From contig JAAONU010000004.1 in the NCBI GenBank assembly GCA_012932295.1, forward strand, positions 27,940,304 through 28,004,303: a stretch of DNA of 64,000 nt. The letters run 5' to 3'. Shown here one piece after another: positions 23,101-34,184 of the stretch. Made by a program: the position numbers and the translations under genes. The notes below the pieces were generated by a model that was not told the origin of the DNA, made no database searches, and worked only from the letters and a program-made list of their open reading frames with translations. Source of the DNA: Cyclina sinensis. Taxonomy: Eukaryota > Mollusca > Bivalvia > Venerida > Veneridae. Numbering within the stretch: the first letter of the stretch is position 1; each line of letters opens with the position of its first letter.

Positions 23101-25790
23101 AATTTTATAACGAAATTTGTAACACAATGTTGAAATTCGATGCTGACGTATATATCTAACCTCTTTAAAATACTTTAAAATTACTGAATAATAGCACCAT
23201 GTTTCATACAAAAAACAAACAAACAAAATCGGTGTCTTTAACATTTGGCCCACAATGTTTTTGTTGTATTTTCACGGTGATTAATTTAATATATGTTTTA
23301 AAAAATGAATGTTGATAACTTTCCAGTACGTTGTTTCTCTGCGTGTTTTCAGTAAACATAAAATTCAAACTTGTGTATGGTAGCGACAAAAAAACGGCAG
23401 TCGCATCTGTTTATACATGTTTGTACGAACTACAATTCTCTTTCGTTTGGTCATTTACTTCTTTGGGAAAATAAGACACTGATGGCAATCATGATCTTTT
23501 TCATTAAAACATATTTAGATTACTAAAACACATTGCCACAAAGAATAGTCACAAATAATGAGTTTTGAAATATATATACAGTTAGCTCCCTTTTCGATAA
23601 ACAATGTACTTTATTAAGCAAATTACTTCCAATTCACAAGCTTACAATTATATTTAAGTAAAGAATTTTTATATTGTAAAATTCTAGATTAGGCCTGAAA
23701 ACGGGTGAAAGTTTTTTCAGCATGCGTTCAGAAAAAAACGTTAAAAAAGACGTAGTATCCTATTATTGATTAGGATATGCTGGATAATCTCTTAACTGAT
23801 GTGATCAGTTTATATAAAGACAACAAGGAGAACATAATAATGTAGCTACATTTACATAGCAAAAGTTCTGTTCTAGATGGGGGATGGTCAAAATGGGGCG
23901 AATGGACAAACTGCAGCGCCGTCTGTGATGGAGGCCTCCGTACCCGCTCCAGAAACTGTACAAACCCTGTACCTTCACCACACGGAATGTTTTGTATCGG
24001 AGATACTTTAGAGACTGAGTTATGCGGAAAGAAGTCATGCAGTAAGCAACTTTTGTTTTCATACCCCCGCAAACGAAGTTTGCAGGGAGGGGTATTCTGG
24101 AATCACCCTGTCGATCGGTTTATCGGTCGATCGGTCGATCTGTCACGTTTGACATCTTTACCTTTGGTCGCAAACTCCTCCTTCAGTTTTCAACTGATTG
24201 AAATGAAACTTTTCAGAAATGGTCACTAGGCAATGTAGATGTGCAAGACATATTATTGATCCACATCCATGCAGGCATTGCAAAATTATTGCCCCTTGAA
24301 CTTATACTTTTTGCCATGAGTCTAAGCCTTCCCATATTCTTAGCAGTCCCATACAGAAAAATTATGTAACGTGAGCAATACTATTAGCATGATAACAGTA
24401 GGCATTTGCGACTACTGCACACTTAGATCATGGTCTTCACTGTTCTGTACTTTGTTAGTAGATAAAGTCCCAGCGCAGACCCTGTTCAGCATTTGTGGAT
24501 ACATTCTGGCTGATCTTGGTCTAACCTAGTCACAAACCCTTACAATTCAGTAGGTTAAAATTAATACTGTTTTACCTTCCATTATTCCAGTTTATTCTGA
24601 ATTAAGGCAATCCCCCAATAGCAACCAAAACAAAAAACAAAACCTGATTCCGTTTGAAACATGAAACATGCAACACTCAACACAAACCCCAACAAAACCT
24701 TGAGCACTATTTTCATAATTACATGTGTTATCATTAAAGCCCCTACTACAGTAACTGCGGGGGCATTTGTCATCTTCAATGACTGTTCTAGTTATTTTCT
24801 CAGCCGTTTGATAAATTGATATGATGTAGGTGCAACAAAATTCATGTAATACCGACTTAAAGACGTATCAGTGTTAGGTCTTGTGAATATATATCAACTG
24901 TAAAATAAATTGTCTGCTGTGACAGGAAAATAATTAGAATAACTATTTTGCATTAAAAAGTTATTTGAAAATACAACTTCTTGACGAAAGACAATGTTTA
25001 GGTGAGACAATTGAGCTAAGCGTTTGTACACACAAAATAGATGACACCTCAAAATATTTCTAGAGTGTTTTTATACCTGTTATGGTCAAAATAACTGTTT
25101 AGCTGCAATAAATTGTACTTCGATGCTTATAATGTAATACAATAGTTTAAACACCTAAATTTTAGATTAGACGTTATAGAATAGCAAATTTATTACTGGA
25201 AAAACTTGAAGGGACTACAATTGAATCATTCATAGACTGTTGATGATTATCATAATTAATGGATAGCTTAACGACTAGACATAAACATGTATATCTGGTG
25301 CAATTTGATGTCGTATACATGTACACCACACATTGACACCAGGTGTCTTAAAATAAAGATTCCTTCATTTGTATTTTCAGCTCCGAATGTAGTTTTTAAC
25401 GCCTACCAAGTGTCAGATCTAAGTCCAGCAGTTGGTCAGACTATGATATTTACTAACATTCTGGTAAATGAGGGAAATGGCTACAGCAGCTCTACTGGGG
25501 AGTTTACGGCACCAGTTGATGGAATTTATTCTTTCAGTGCACAGATATGTTTTAATCACGGACAACACGTATATTTTGATATTAAAATAGGAAGCAGGGC
25601 TTACGCCTCTGCCTATGCCTACGATGCAGATGCAGTTGTCTGTGCTTTAGCTCAGACTTCAGCTAGGGTCAGGAAGAATGAGAAGGTAATTGTTCAATGG
25701 ACAACTACAGCATACACCAGTAATTATGTAGTGCAAAATTCTTTTTACCGAAATTTCTTCACCGGACATTTAGTTCATGCAATAAATTAA
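17075..25790 (+). CDS. paralogue A: Ly6/uPAR-like, ShKT, 3x TSP1, C1q secreted protein (5' exon missing)
   Basis: Eight exons join in one frame: 17075-17154, 17320-17388, 18828-18942, 19351-19473, 19890-20060, 22633-22803, 23877-24041 and 25381-25790, giving about 434 residues plus an unseen first exon. Domains in order, numbered from the first visible codon: Ly6/uPAR-like, ~1-88 (LECYQC...CHECC...CN, 12 Cys); ShKT, ~90-129 (6 Cys); TSP1, ~130-186, 187-243 and 244-298 (WxxWxxW and CSVTC-type motifs); C1q, ~299-434, ending GHLVHAIN-TAA. All domains are extracellular types. C1q heads usually trimerise and bind ligands, and TSP1 binds glycans or matrix. Every domain block is phase 1-1. A second gene at 38976-46574 has the same plan. 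The role (pattern recognition, adhesion or matrix) is inference. Confidence 0.85.
17320..17388 (+). CDS. paralogue A exon: Ly6/uPAR-like part 2
   Basis: 69 nt, phase 0-0, after TCTCCTCAG and before GTAAGA. It encodes SCFTNSV...FTMGCISNE, with two of the LU cysteines. Confidence 0.82.
17490..18665. mobile_element. TIR element with internal 281-bp duplication
   Basis: The ends are inverted: GTCGAGCCCGCTTG near 17508 and CAAGCGGGCTCGGCAC near 18650. Inside, a block starting TCCTCTGACC is repeated at about 17907 and 18188 with strong identity. CCTTGACCTT and GACGGACGCACGGAC motifs typify small non-autonomous repeats of marine bivalves. It lies in the intron between LU exons 2 and 3 of paralogue A. 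Confidence 0.68.
18828..18942 (+). CDS. paralogue A exon: Ly6/uPAR-like part 3
   Basis: 115 nt, phase 0 in and phase 1 out (GTAAGT donor). It encodes QCGVQ...QCHECCSTERCNNQLC. CC-x5-CN is the closing LU signature. Confidence 0.85.
19351..19473 (+). CDS. paralogue A exon: ShKT domain
   Basis: 123 nt, phase 1-1. It encodes CIDDPKVDC...NIC...TVCPKFCGLC, the six-cysteine ShKT spacing. In animals this module is common in secreted enzymes and matrix proteins; nothing here suggests a free toxin. Confidence 0.85.
19890..20060 (+). CDS. paralogue A exon: TSP1 repeat 1
   Basis: 171 nt, phase 1-1. It encodes NWAEWTQWSVCDVTC...CTNPAP...KQPCP, with the WxxWxxW glycan-binding/C-mannosylation motif and six cysteines. 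Confidence 0.92.
20390..22075. repeat. 47-bp minisatellite, about 30+ diverged copies
   Basis: The unit reads CTTTGTCTAGTGTACTGAC, then ATTATCTTTGTTCC, then a T-rich part and GGTCTGTAG, 47 bp in all. It repeats from about 20390 to 22075 with substitutions and small indels. The array fills most of the 2.6-kb intron between TSP1 exons 1 and 2 of paralogue A. Since 47 is not a multiple of 3, frames drift; short open frames on it are artefacts. Confidence 0.9.
22633..22803 (+). CDS. paralogue A exon: TSP1 repeat 2
   Basis: 171 nt, phase 1-1, donor GTAAGT. It encodes GGWTKWSSWGQCSVTC...CTNPYP...PRPCA, the most canonical of the three TSP1 repeats. Confidence 0.92.
23877..24041 (+). CDS. paralogue A exon: TSP1 repeat 3
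   Basis: 165 nt, phase 1-1. It encodes GGWSKWGEWTNCSAVC...NCTNPVP...CGKKSC. The CSVTC motif has drifted to CSAVC. Confidence 0.9.
24063..24766. mobile_element. TIR element beginning with a GC hairpin
   Basis: The left end ACCCCCGCAAACGAAGTTTG is itself palindromic. The right end, near 24766, read inward gives TGCCCCCGCAGTTAC. A GGTCGATCGGTCGATC tract follows the left end. There is no coding sequence. It lies in the intron between TSP1 exon 3 and the C1q exon of paralogue A, only about 20 bp past the TSP1 donor. Confidence 0.6.
25381..25790 (+). CDS. paralogue A terminal exon: C1q domain
   Basis: 410 nt, entering in phase 1 after TATTTTCAG and ending TAA. It encodes VVFNAYQVSDLSP, TGEFTAPVDGIYSFSAQ, KNEKVIVQW and FFTGHLVHAIN, the blocks of a gC1q beta-sandwich. 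No collagen repeat precedes it. No AATAAA is seen within ~300 bp downstream. Confidence 0.93.
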
Positions 25791-25968
25791 AAATACGATG
25801 CACTTCAGTTTAAAATACGTTCTGTACACTTTTAAAGTCTTCTAGAATTATGAGGTCTATATTAATTGATTTCTTTTTAGGCTTAATATAATAGAGATTA
25901 CATTTTGATTAGCTTAATTGTGTTGTGTACACGATTTTCTCCTTTCACTTTCTATCTTTCTTTGTATT

Positions 25969-26003
<35 letters not shown>

Positions 26004-26310
26004 AAAATTCAAATGATCAAATTCTAAAGTGACTGGCCCCGTGACATACAGTACTCAGTGATCGAAACAGAGGTTTTAAAAAGTTTGCATTTTTGTTCTT
26101 TCATGATCAAAACGTAATGTTCAGTGTATCAAAAATGTTATATTGGTTATGCGTGCAGTGAATTTAAAATATACTCTGTATAATAAGAAGTAGCCGTTTA
26201 ACCTTTTTCTAGAACATGCGATTACAACGGTGAAGTTGTCAAATTCTCCTAAATGTAAGTATGAAGTTTAGGCTATGAAAACAGTCTTTTTTTTTTTAAA
26301 TCTTCCTTTG
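25791..26310. other. 3' flank of paralogue A with (CT)n tract
   Basis: A (CT)n microsatellite lies at 25972-26001. The rest is AT-rich and presumably 3' UTR and spacer. No gene is seen. Confidence 0.5.
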
Positions 26311-26311
26311 C

Positions 26312-27640
26312 ATGAAAGCTCTTACTTCTGTTCTATCGAGATACGAAGTCAAACTTCATTTAGCAATCTGGTGCGAAGGGAACCTTCTGAAAAAAAAACT
26401 GGAAAGAACTTTGAACCTGTATACAATCCTATTTATTCTTTTCTTAAATGATGTCTCGGCAAATTTGAATTTCAATACATTAACTGAAAATGACTTGAAC
26501 TAGCTATGTATTTATATGCTACTTTTTGCAGACGATATGGTTCTTTTTACCACTAATCCTCTTAGTCTTCAGTCACAGCTAGATAGCTTATATGTATACT
26601 CCCTTAAGTGAGGATTGAAGATAAATATTAACAAAACAAAAAATTGTATATTTAGTAAACGTAGATGGGTAAATGATTATCACTGGTTTATCAACAATGA
26701 ATGACTAGAAAAAGTCGATTCGTTCTGTTACCTGGGAATTAAATTTACTAATAACAGTTCAATGACACAAGCTTTAAAAGATTTATTCGATCAAGCCCTC
26801 AAGGCAATAAACGGTCTATACTCTGTATTTTCAAGACTTAAGCTTAATATAAAATCAAAACTTATGTTGTTTGATCGTATGATCTCGCCTATTTTACTAT
26901 TCTGTTCAGAAATACTAGGAACTTGTAATACGTCTTTAATAGAAATGGTTCATATAAAGTTTTGCAAAAAATTTTAAACCCGAATATAAATTATTTTCCA
27001 ATGCTTCAAAAAAGAATCAGGGATCAATTTCAACAAGACTGGCATTCATCAATAATAAGTACCACTAAATTAGATTATTATGTTAGATTTAAAAAAAGAA
27101 TCTAAATACGAAAAGTATCTTGATCTTGTGGAAAATGGTCAATACAGAAAAATATTAACATGTTTTCGTCTTTCATCCAATTCGTTTGCTATTGAAACTG
27201 GACGCTATATTGGTACACCAAGAGAAAATAGAATATGTCAAAATTGCAGTAAAAATAAAGTAGAGTCAGACTATCATTTTTAATGATCTGTGACAAATAT
27301 ACACTTATTCGAGATACATACCTCCCAAAATTTGCATGGCCCGATCTTAGAAAATTCACAAATCTTATGTCATCGAAAAAGAAAAAAAACATTTTAGGAA
27401 TTTGTAAATTTTTGAAAAAAGCGTATCATATAAGGAAAACTAATTAATTAATACATATTTCGTTTATTATATTCCCATTACAAATTAGTTGTCAATGGAT
27501 ACCATATCTATCTATTTGTTTATATGTGTGTGTTGCGCATGAACTTTATTTGTAAAAAATGTTTCAATGTGCATTAGCCAAAGACATGTGTTATGTCGAT
27601 TTGCAAATAAAGTTTGTTGTTGATTGTTGTTGTTGTATAA
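26312..27640 (+). pseudogene. non-LTR retrotransposon reverse-transcriptase relic (C-terminal half and 3' tail)
   Basis: At about 26515-26570 the frame reads LFADDMVLF, the catalytic YADD-box region. A degraded stretch with a VDSFCYLGIKF block follows, then QALKAINGLYSVFSRLKL and LFDRMISPILLF near 26762-26977, as in the thumb and post-RT region of LINEs. Several stops and frame changes break it. The 3' end carries AATAAAG and a TTGTTG-rich tail near 27608-27637. The amino-terminal half, including motif A, is absent, as in a 5'-truncated insertion. Confidence 0.8.
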
Positions 27641-28934
27641 TGACAGAAAAACAAAGGCGAACCGAAGTGAACTAACTTAAATTTTCCTCAGTCGGGTAAC
27701 ATAATTGATCAGAATTAGATTATCTTAATTACGTTTTGATGAGGAATGGTCGTTCTACAAACCTCAGTTTACTTATCACTTTTGTTGTCTCATGTCTGTC
27801 AGTATTATTGATCGAATCAAAATCAGTGATTTCATATTTTTGACGGGTTTACCTGTCACCTATTTTCACAATATTTTCAATATCTGGGTAAGTGAAATCA
27901 ATCAAAGAATTCGTTAAGAAAGTCAATCCTTTGATATCAGCTCTATTTCATCTACCGCACTCGGTGACTTTAAGTATTTCTAAAGTGAAAGACGACAAAA
28001 GAAAATTTGTACCGTTAATTGTAACGTGAGTCCATAGATGGACAATATAGTAGCCGACAGAATTATTTACATTTGAATAGAAAACGATGCCGGAATACCT
28101 ACAAACCTCTACATTTCACATGGCAACGGAATCACCCTTTTTCAAGGTGGACTACCTCCCAGAAGGTAGCTGGTAATTTAAACTTTAGTAAGATATAGAT
28201 ACTTATAACTTTAGTTATACAATAAAGTTTATGCATAAACTCATGAAATAAACACCACAAGATAACTGTACTGTCTTAGCCTGTCAGGGTTGATATTTTA
28301 CATATAGGATTGTATTTATATCACAAACGAAGCATGGTTAGATGGATGTCTGCCTCTGATCTTGAGCTTAACTCGTCTGGATACGAGTGCTGTTTCAGCA
28401 TCAAATATATACAAAACAAGTGTATATGTCATATGAAAAGACTTTTCAAAAGAACTTTCTATTAAACAAAACGTATATAGACTTTTTTAATTTTCATTGA
28501 AATAAGTGCAGTTTGAGTTGCATACAATACATAAATAATAGATTAGAGATATACCACTTTTTCTGCGTTACTGGTAGGTAACATGCGTGTAGGATGATTA
28601 CCTAAGTTTGTAACTAAGGCAGATTTTGTAAATAACATCATTTTCTTCTGCAAGTTAACTAGGATTAACACTTTCAATGCATGGACATTCTTTAATCAAG
28701 GCAACTACTAAGTTTTGGAGGTAACAGTTTTCAAGGTAAGTTTATTCTTACAATGCTGGGAAACAATAACTGTCACTTTGTTTTATATTGCATAGTGTAA
28801 TCGGTAATTAAGAATTTTCCTGAAATACTTTCACAAAATTATTAAAATGAACCCACTGTCACTAACAATTGATCAGCCTCAGCATTTTTATTTTATCTCA
28901 ACCTAGACAGATTTATATCCACAGAAATCCTATT
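27641..28934. other. spacer without recognised gene
   Basis: AT-rich sequence. I see no exon, RNA gene or clear repeat that I can support. Confidence 0.45.
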
Positions 28935-29680
28935 TTTATATGCCCGAAGGGGGCATATTATGTTATGGTCCAGAGCGTCCGTCCGTCCGTTAACAATTTG
29001 GTTTCTGGAGGATAACTTGAGTACTCTTTGGCCTACAGTCTTTTACCGTGATATGATTATTGCCCACATTGAATGAATGTCCCCTATTGATTTTAGAGTC
29101 AGTGGCTCAAAGGTCAAGGTCACATAGACCTTAACATTGAAAATCATTTCCACCATGTAACTTGATAATCATTTTTTATAGAGACTTAAAACTTTACATC
29201 ATGATTGTACACACTGAGTGGATGACCCCTATACATTTTTGGGTCAGTGTTTCAAAGGTCAAGGTCATAGTTACCTAAATGTTTAGAATCATTTACACTC
29301 TGTAACTTGACAACTATTTGACTTAGAGACTTCAAAATAAATGTAATGGTTGCACATATAGAGTGGATGACCCCTTTACATTTTGTGGTCAGTGTGTCAA
29401 AGGTTAAGGTCACAGTGACATAATGTTTGAATCATTTACACTCTATAACTCGACAACCATTTTTCATGAGACTTCAAAATTAATATAATGGTTGCACACT
29501 TTGAGTGAATGACCCTTATTGATTTTGGGGTCAGTAGTTCAAAGGTAAAAAAATCAAAATCTTAAGCAAATCATTTAATTTTAAAGCCTAAGATTTACTC
29601 CCTTAAATCAAAAAAGCATCATACTTAGAAAAAACGCTCTTCGGGTATATAATGCTCTGCCCAGCTGTGCTCTTGTTTTT
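28935..29680 (+). mobile_element. small TIR element, copy 1 (about 745 bp)
   Basis: It starts TATATGCCCGAAGG and ends with TCGGGTATATAATGC then CAGCTGTGCTCTTGTTTTT. Inside are GTCCGTCCGTCCGTT and three GGTCAAGGTCA-type blocks about 150-160 bp apart. A second copy, inverted, lies at 51311-51847. No protein is encoded. The 57-bp minisatellite begins directly at its right edge. Confidence 0.72.
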
Positions 29681-32600
29681 AACATTCAGCACAAAGTACA
29701 GGAAATTGTTTTGTACCCTCAGCTTATTAAGTTTGTCAACACTCAGCACAGAGTACAGGAAATTGTTTTGTACCCTCAGCTTATTAAGTTTGTCAACACC
29801 CAGCACAAAGTACAGGAAATTAATTTGTACCCTCTGCTTATTAAGTTTGTCAACACCCAGCACTAAGTACAGGAAATTGTTTTGTACCCTCAGCGTATTA
29901 AGTTTGTCAACACCCAGCACAAAGTACAGGAAATTGTTCTGTACCCTCTGCTTATTCAGTTTGTCAACAATCAGCACAGAGTATAGGAAATTGTTTTGTA
30001 CCCTCAGCTTATAAAGTTTGTCAACACCCAGCACAAAGTACAGGAAATTGTTCTGTACCCTCTGCTTATTCAGTTTGTCAACACTCAGCACAAAGTACAG
30101 GAAATTGTTTTGTACCCTCAGCTTATAAAGTTTGTCAACACCCAGCACAAAGTACAGGAAATTGTTCTGTACCCTCTGCTTATTCAGTTTGTCAACACTC
30201 AGCACAGAGTACAGGAAATTGTTTTGTACCCTCAGCTTATTAAGTTTGTCAACATCCAGCATAAAGTACAGGAAATTGTTTTGTACCCTCTGCTTATTAA
30301 GTTTGTCAACACTCAGCACAAAGTACAGGAAATTGTTTTGTACCCTCTGCTTATTAAGTTTGTCAACACTCTGTACAAAGTACAGGAAATTGTTTTGTAC
30401 CCTCTGCTTATTAAGTTTATAAACACTCAGCACAAAGTACAGGAAATTGTTTTGTACCCTCTGCTTATTAAGTTTATAAACACTCAGCACAAATTACAGG
30501 AAATTGATTTGTACCCTTAGCTTATTAAGTTTGTCAACACTCAATACAAAGTACAGGAAATTGTTTTGTACTCTCTGCTTATTAAGTTTGTCAACACTCA
30601 GCACAAAGTACAGAAAATTGTTTTGTACCCTTCGCTTGTTAATTTTGTCAACACTCAGCACAAAGTACAGGAAATTGTTTTGTACCCTCTGCTTATTAAG
30701 TTTGTCAACACTAAGTACAAAGTACAGGAAATTGTTTTGTACACTCTGCTTATTAAGTTTGTCAACACTCAGCACAAAGTACAGGAAATTGTTTTGTACC
30801 CTCTGCTTATTAAGTTTGTCAACACTCAGTACAAAGTATAGGAAATTGTTTTGTACCCTCTGCTTATTAAGTTTTTCAACACTCAGTACAAAGAACAGGA
30901 AATTGTTTTGTACCCTCTGCTTATAAAGTTTATAAACACTCAGTACAAAGAACAGGAAATTGTATTGTACCCTCAGCTTATTAAGTTTATAAACACTCAG
31001 TACAAAGTACAGGAAATTGTTTTGTACCCTCTGCTTATTAAGTTTATAAACACTCAGTACAAAGTACAGGAAATTGTTTTGTACCCTCTGCTTATTAAGT
31101 TTATAAACACTCAGTACAAAGTACAGGAAATTGTTTTGTACCCTCTGCTTATTAAGTTTGTCAACACCCAGCACAAAGTACAGGAAAATATTTGTACCCT
31201 CTGCTTATTAGGTTTATAAACACTCAGTACAAAGTACAGGAAATTGTTTTGTACCCTCTGCTCATTAAGTTTATGAATACTCAGTACAAAGTACAGGAAA
31301 TTGTTTTGTACCCTCTGCTTATTAAGTTTATAAACACTCAGTACAAAGTACAGGAAATTGTTTTGTACCCTCTCCTCATTAAGTTTGTCAACACTCAGTA
31401 CAAAGTACAGGAAATTGTTTTGTACCCTCTGCTTATTAAGTTTATAAACACGCAATACAAAGTACAGGAAATTGTTTTGTACCCTCTGCTTATTAATTTT
31501 ATAAACACTCAGTAAAACGTACAGGAAATTGTTCTGTACCCTCTGCTTATTAAGTTTATAAATACTCAGTGCAAAGTACAGGAAATTGTTTTGTACCCTC
31601 TGCTTATTAAGTTTGTCAACACTCAGTACAAAGTACAGGAAATTGTTTTGTACCCTCTGCTTATTAAGTTTGTCAACACCCAGCACAAAGTACAGGAAAA
31701 TATTTGTACCCTCTGCTTATTAGGTTTATAAACACTCAGTACAAAGTACAGGAAATTGTTTTGTACCCTCTGCTCATTAAGTTTATGAATACTCTGTACA
31801 AAGTACAGGAAATTGTTTTGTACCCTCTGCTCATTAAGTTTATGAATACTCAGTACAAAGTACAGGAAATTGTTTTGTACCCTCTGCTTATTAAGTTTAT
31901 AAATACTCAGTACAAAGTACAGGAAATTGTTTTGTACCCTCTGCTTATTAAGTTTGTCAACACTCAGTACAAAGTACAGGAAATTGTTTTGTACCCTCTG
32001 CTTATTAAGTTTATAAACACTCAATACAAAGTACAGGAAATTGTTTTGTACCCTCTGCTTATTAATTTTATAAACACTCAGTAAAACGTACAGGAAATTG
32101 TTTTGTACCCTCTGCTTATTAAGTTTATAAATACTCAGTGCAAAGTACAGGAAATTGTTTTGTACCCTCTGCTTATTAAGTTTGTCAACACTCAGTACAA
32201 AGTACAGGAAATTGTTTTGTACCCTCTGCTTATTAAGTTTGTCAACACTCTGTACAAAGTACAGGAAATTGTTTTGTACCCTCTGCTTATTAAGTGTGTC
32301 AACACTCAGTACAAAGTACAGGAAATTGTTTTGTACCCTCTGCTTATAAAGTTTATAAACACTCAGTACAAAGTACAGGAAATTGTTTTGTACCCTCTGC
32401 TTATTAAGTTTATAAACACTCAGTACAAAGTACAGGAAATTGTTTTGTACCCTCTGCTTATTAAGTTTATAAATACTCAGTACAAAGTACAGGAAATTGT
32501 TTTGTACCCTCTGCTTATTAAGTGTGTCAACACTCAGTACAAAGTACAGGAAATTGTTTTGTACCCTCTGCTTATTAAGTTTATAAACACTCAGTACAAA

Positions 32601-32985
32601 GTACAGGAAATTGTTTTGTACCCTCTGCTTATTAAGTTTGTCAACACTCAGTACAAAGTTCAGGAAAATGTTTGAACCCTCTGCTTATTAAGTTTATAAA
32701 CACTCAGTACAAAGTACAGGAAAATGTTTGTACCCTCTGCTTATTAAGTTTATAAACACTCAGCACAAAGTACAGGAAAATGTTTTGTACCCTCTGCTTA
32801 TTAAGTTTATGAATACTCAGTACTAAGTACAGGAAATTGTTTTGTACCCTCAGCTTATTAAGTTTATAAACACTCAGTACAAAGTACAGGAAATTGTTTT
32901 GTACCCTCTGCTTATTAAGTTTGTAAACGCTCAGTTCAAAGTACAGGAAATTGTTTTGTACCCCCTGAATATTAAGTTTGTGAAA
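29681..32985. repeat. 57-bp minisatellite, about 58 copies, 3.3 kb
   Basis: The unit begins TTGTACCCTCTGCTTATTAA, continues through GTTTATAAACACTCAG and TACAAAGTACAGG, and ends AAATTGTT. It is exactly 57 bp. Because 57 is 19 codons, open frames persist in several frames on both strands; they encode 19-residue repeats with no start context and are not genes. A higher-order duplication is visible: a marker unit with CAGGAAAATATTTG recurs at 31181 and 31693 (512 bp), and one with GTAAAACGTACAGG recurs about 569 bp apart. Confidence 0.97.
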
Positions 32986-34184
32986 TTTATGCGCTTGAGT
33001 CATTTAAGCCTTGCTGTATTGATTAAAGCATCGACAAGTTTTTTGTTTTGTTTTTTTTTAAAGTCTGTTTGAATTATCTTTGATTTTTGCTTTTGACACA
33101 AAGCACTTTGAAATTCTTCTGGTACATAACCGACTTTATCAACTTCAGTTACTTCCACAGCACCTTCATCATCATCATCATCATCATCATAAACTAAATA
33201 AGGAAGTTATGGCCAATGGTAAAGATTTTGGACAATTGGATCTTCAAGGTGAAGGTCATTCGGGATCAAAGTCAAATAACTATAGGTCAGTGGAAAGGAG
33301 TTGTCCAAAGGGGTGTTGTGTCCAATTTTGAAGTAAATCCACTTATTAATAAGGAAGTAAAGTTTTCGGACGGAATGACGGATGGACAGTTTAAAACTAG
33401 ATGCCTCTCTTTAGGGGCATATAAATTATAGTATCTTCACTTTCATCTTATACCCTAAAGCTCCTTTTACGTTGCATAGTTGCAATATGTTAGCTTGGAT
33501 CAGATATAAAGCATTCGAGTATTATTTATGTTCTTCTACATTCCAGTAAACTGGGAGACCTTTTTGGAATTATAGAATATTACTTTTTATATGAACAACG
33601 GGATTTTAGGCAAATAATGCTAATTGTCTTTGTTTATATAAAATTGTCATTGCATGCAACGAAAAAAATCAAACAAACCTTTAAAGAATAAAAAAAAAGA
33701 TGTATGATATATTCAAGTTAACATTATATTAGTAACATGATTACCTTACGCATGTTTCAAAACAAAATGATAAAGCGAATAATTTCAGTTTTTATTAGCA
33801 TGTTTTTACTAATGTAATTCATTTTTAGAAAAATATATTGAGTAAGACATTATATTTTGTAAAGAGATTACTTTTACATCATCTGGCTCAATAGTAAAAA
33901 AATTAACTTAGTTTCATTAAAGAATTAAAATTTCACAAGAATAAAATGCACATGTGTATATACCTCAAAAATATAGAAACATTATGACTTTGATTGAGTA
34001 AAAGACTCTCAACTAAGTGTCAAACAAAATTATCAAAATGTTCAGCAATTTAAACAAGTTTTCAAACTTATGATTAAAATTCATTACAATTAATATTTAT
34101 GGTAAACAGAAGCCTGGCAAACCATTTTGGTAGAGACAATGGGAAGCAGTTCTTATACTATACAAGGCAGTCTGAAGGACAGCT
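32986..34184. other. spacer with (CAT)n and a short TIR-repeat remnant
   Basis: A (CAT)n run lies at about 33161-33190. From about 33200 to 33430 the sequence looks like the end of a small dispersed repeat, with a GACGGAATGACGGATGGAC tract and an end reading GGGGCATATAA. The remainder has nothing I can support. Confidence 0.5.

Noticed and set aside
29603..33003. Long open frames (up to ~295 codons) on both strands
   Set aside because: They are produced by a 57-bp tandem unit (19 codons) and occur in several frames at once. There is no start context, signal peptide or splice support.
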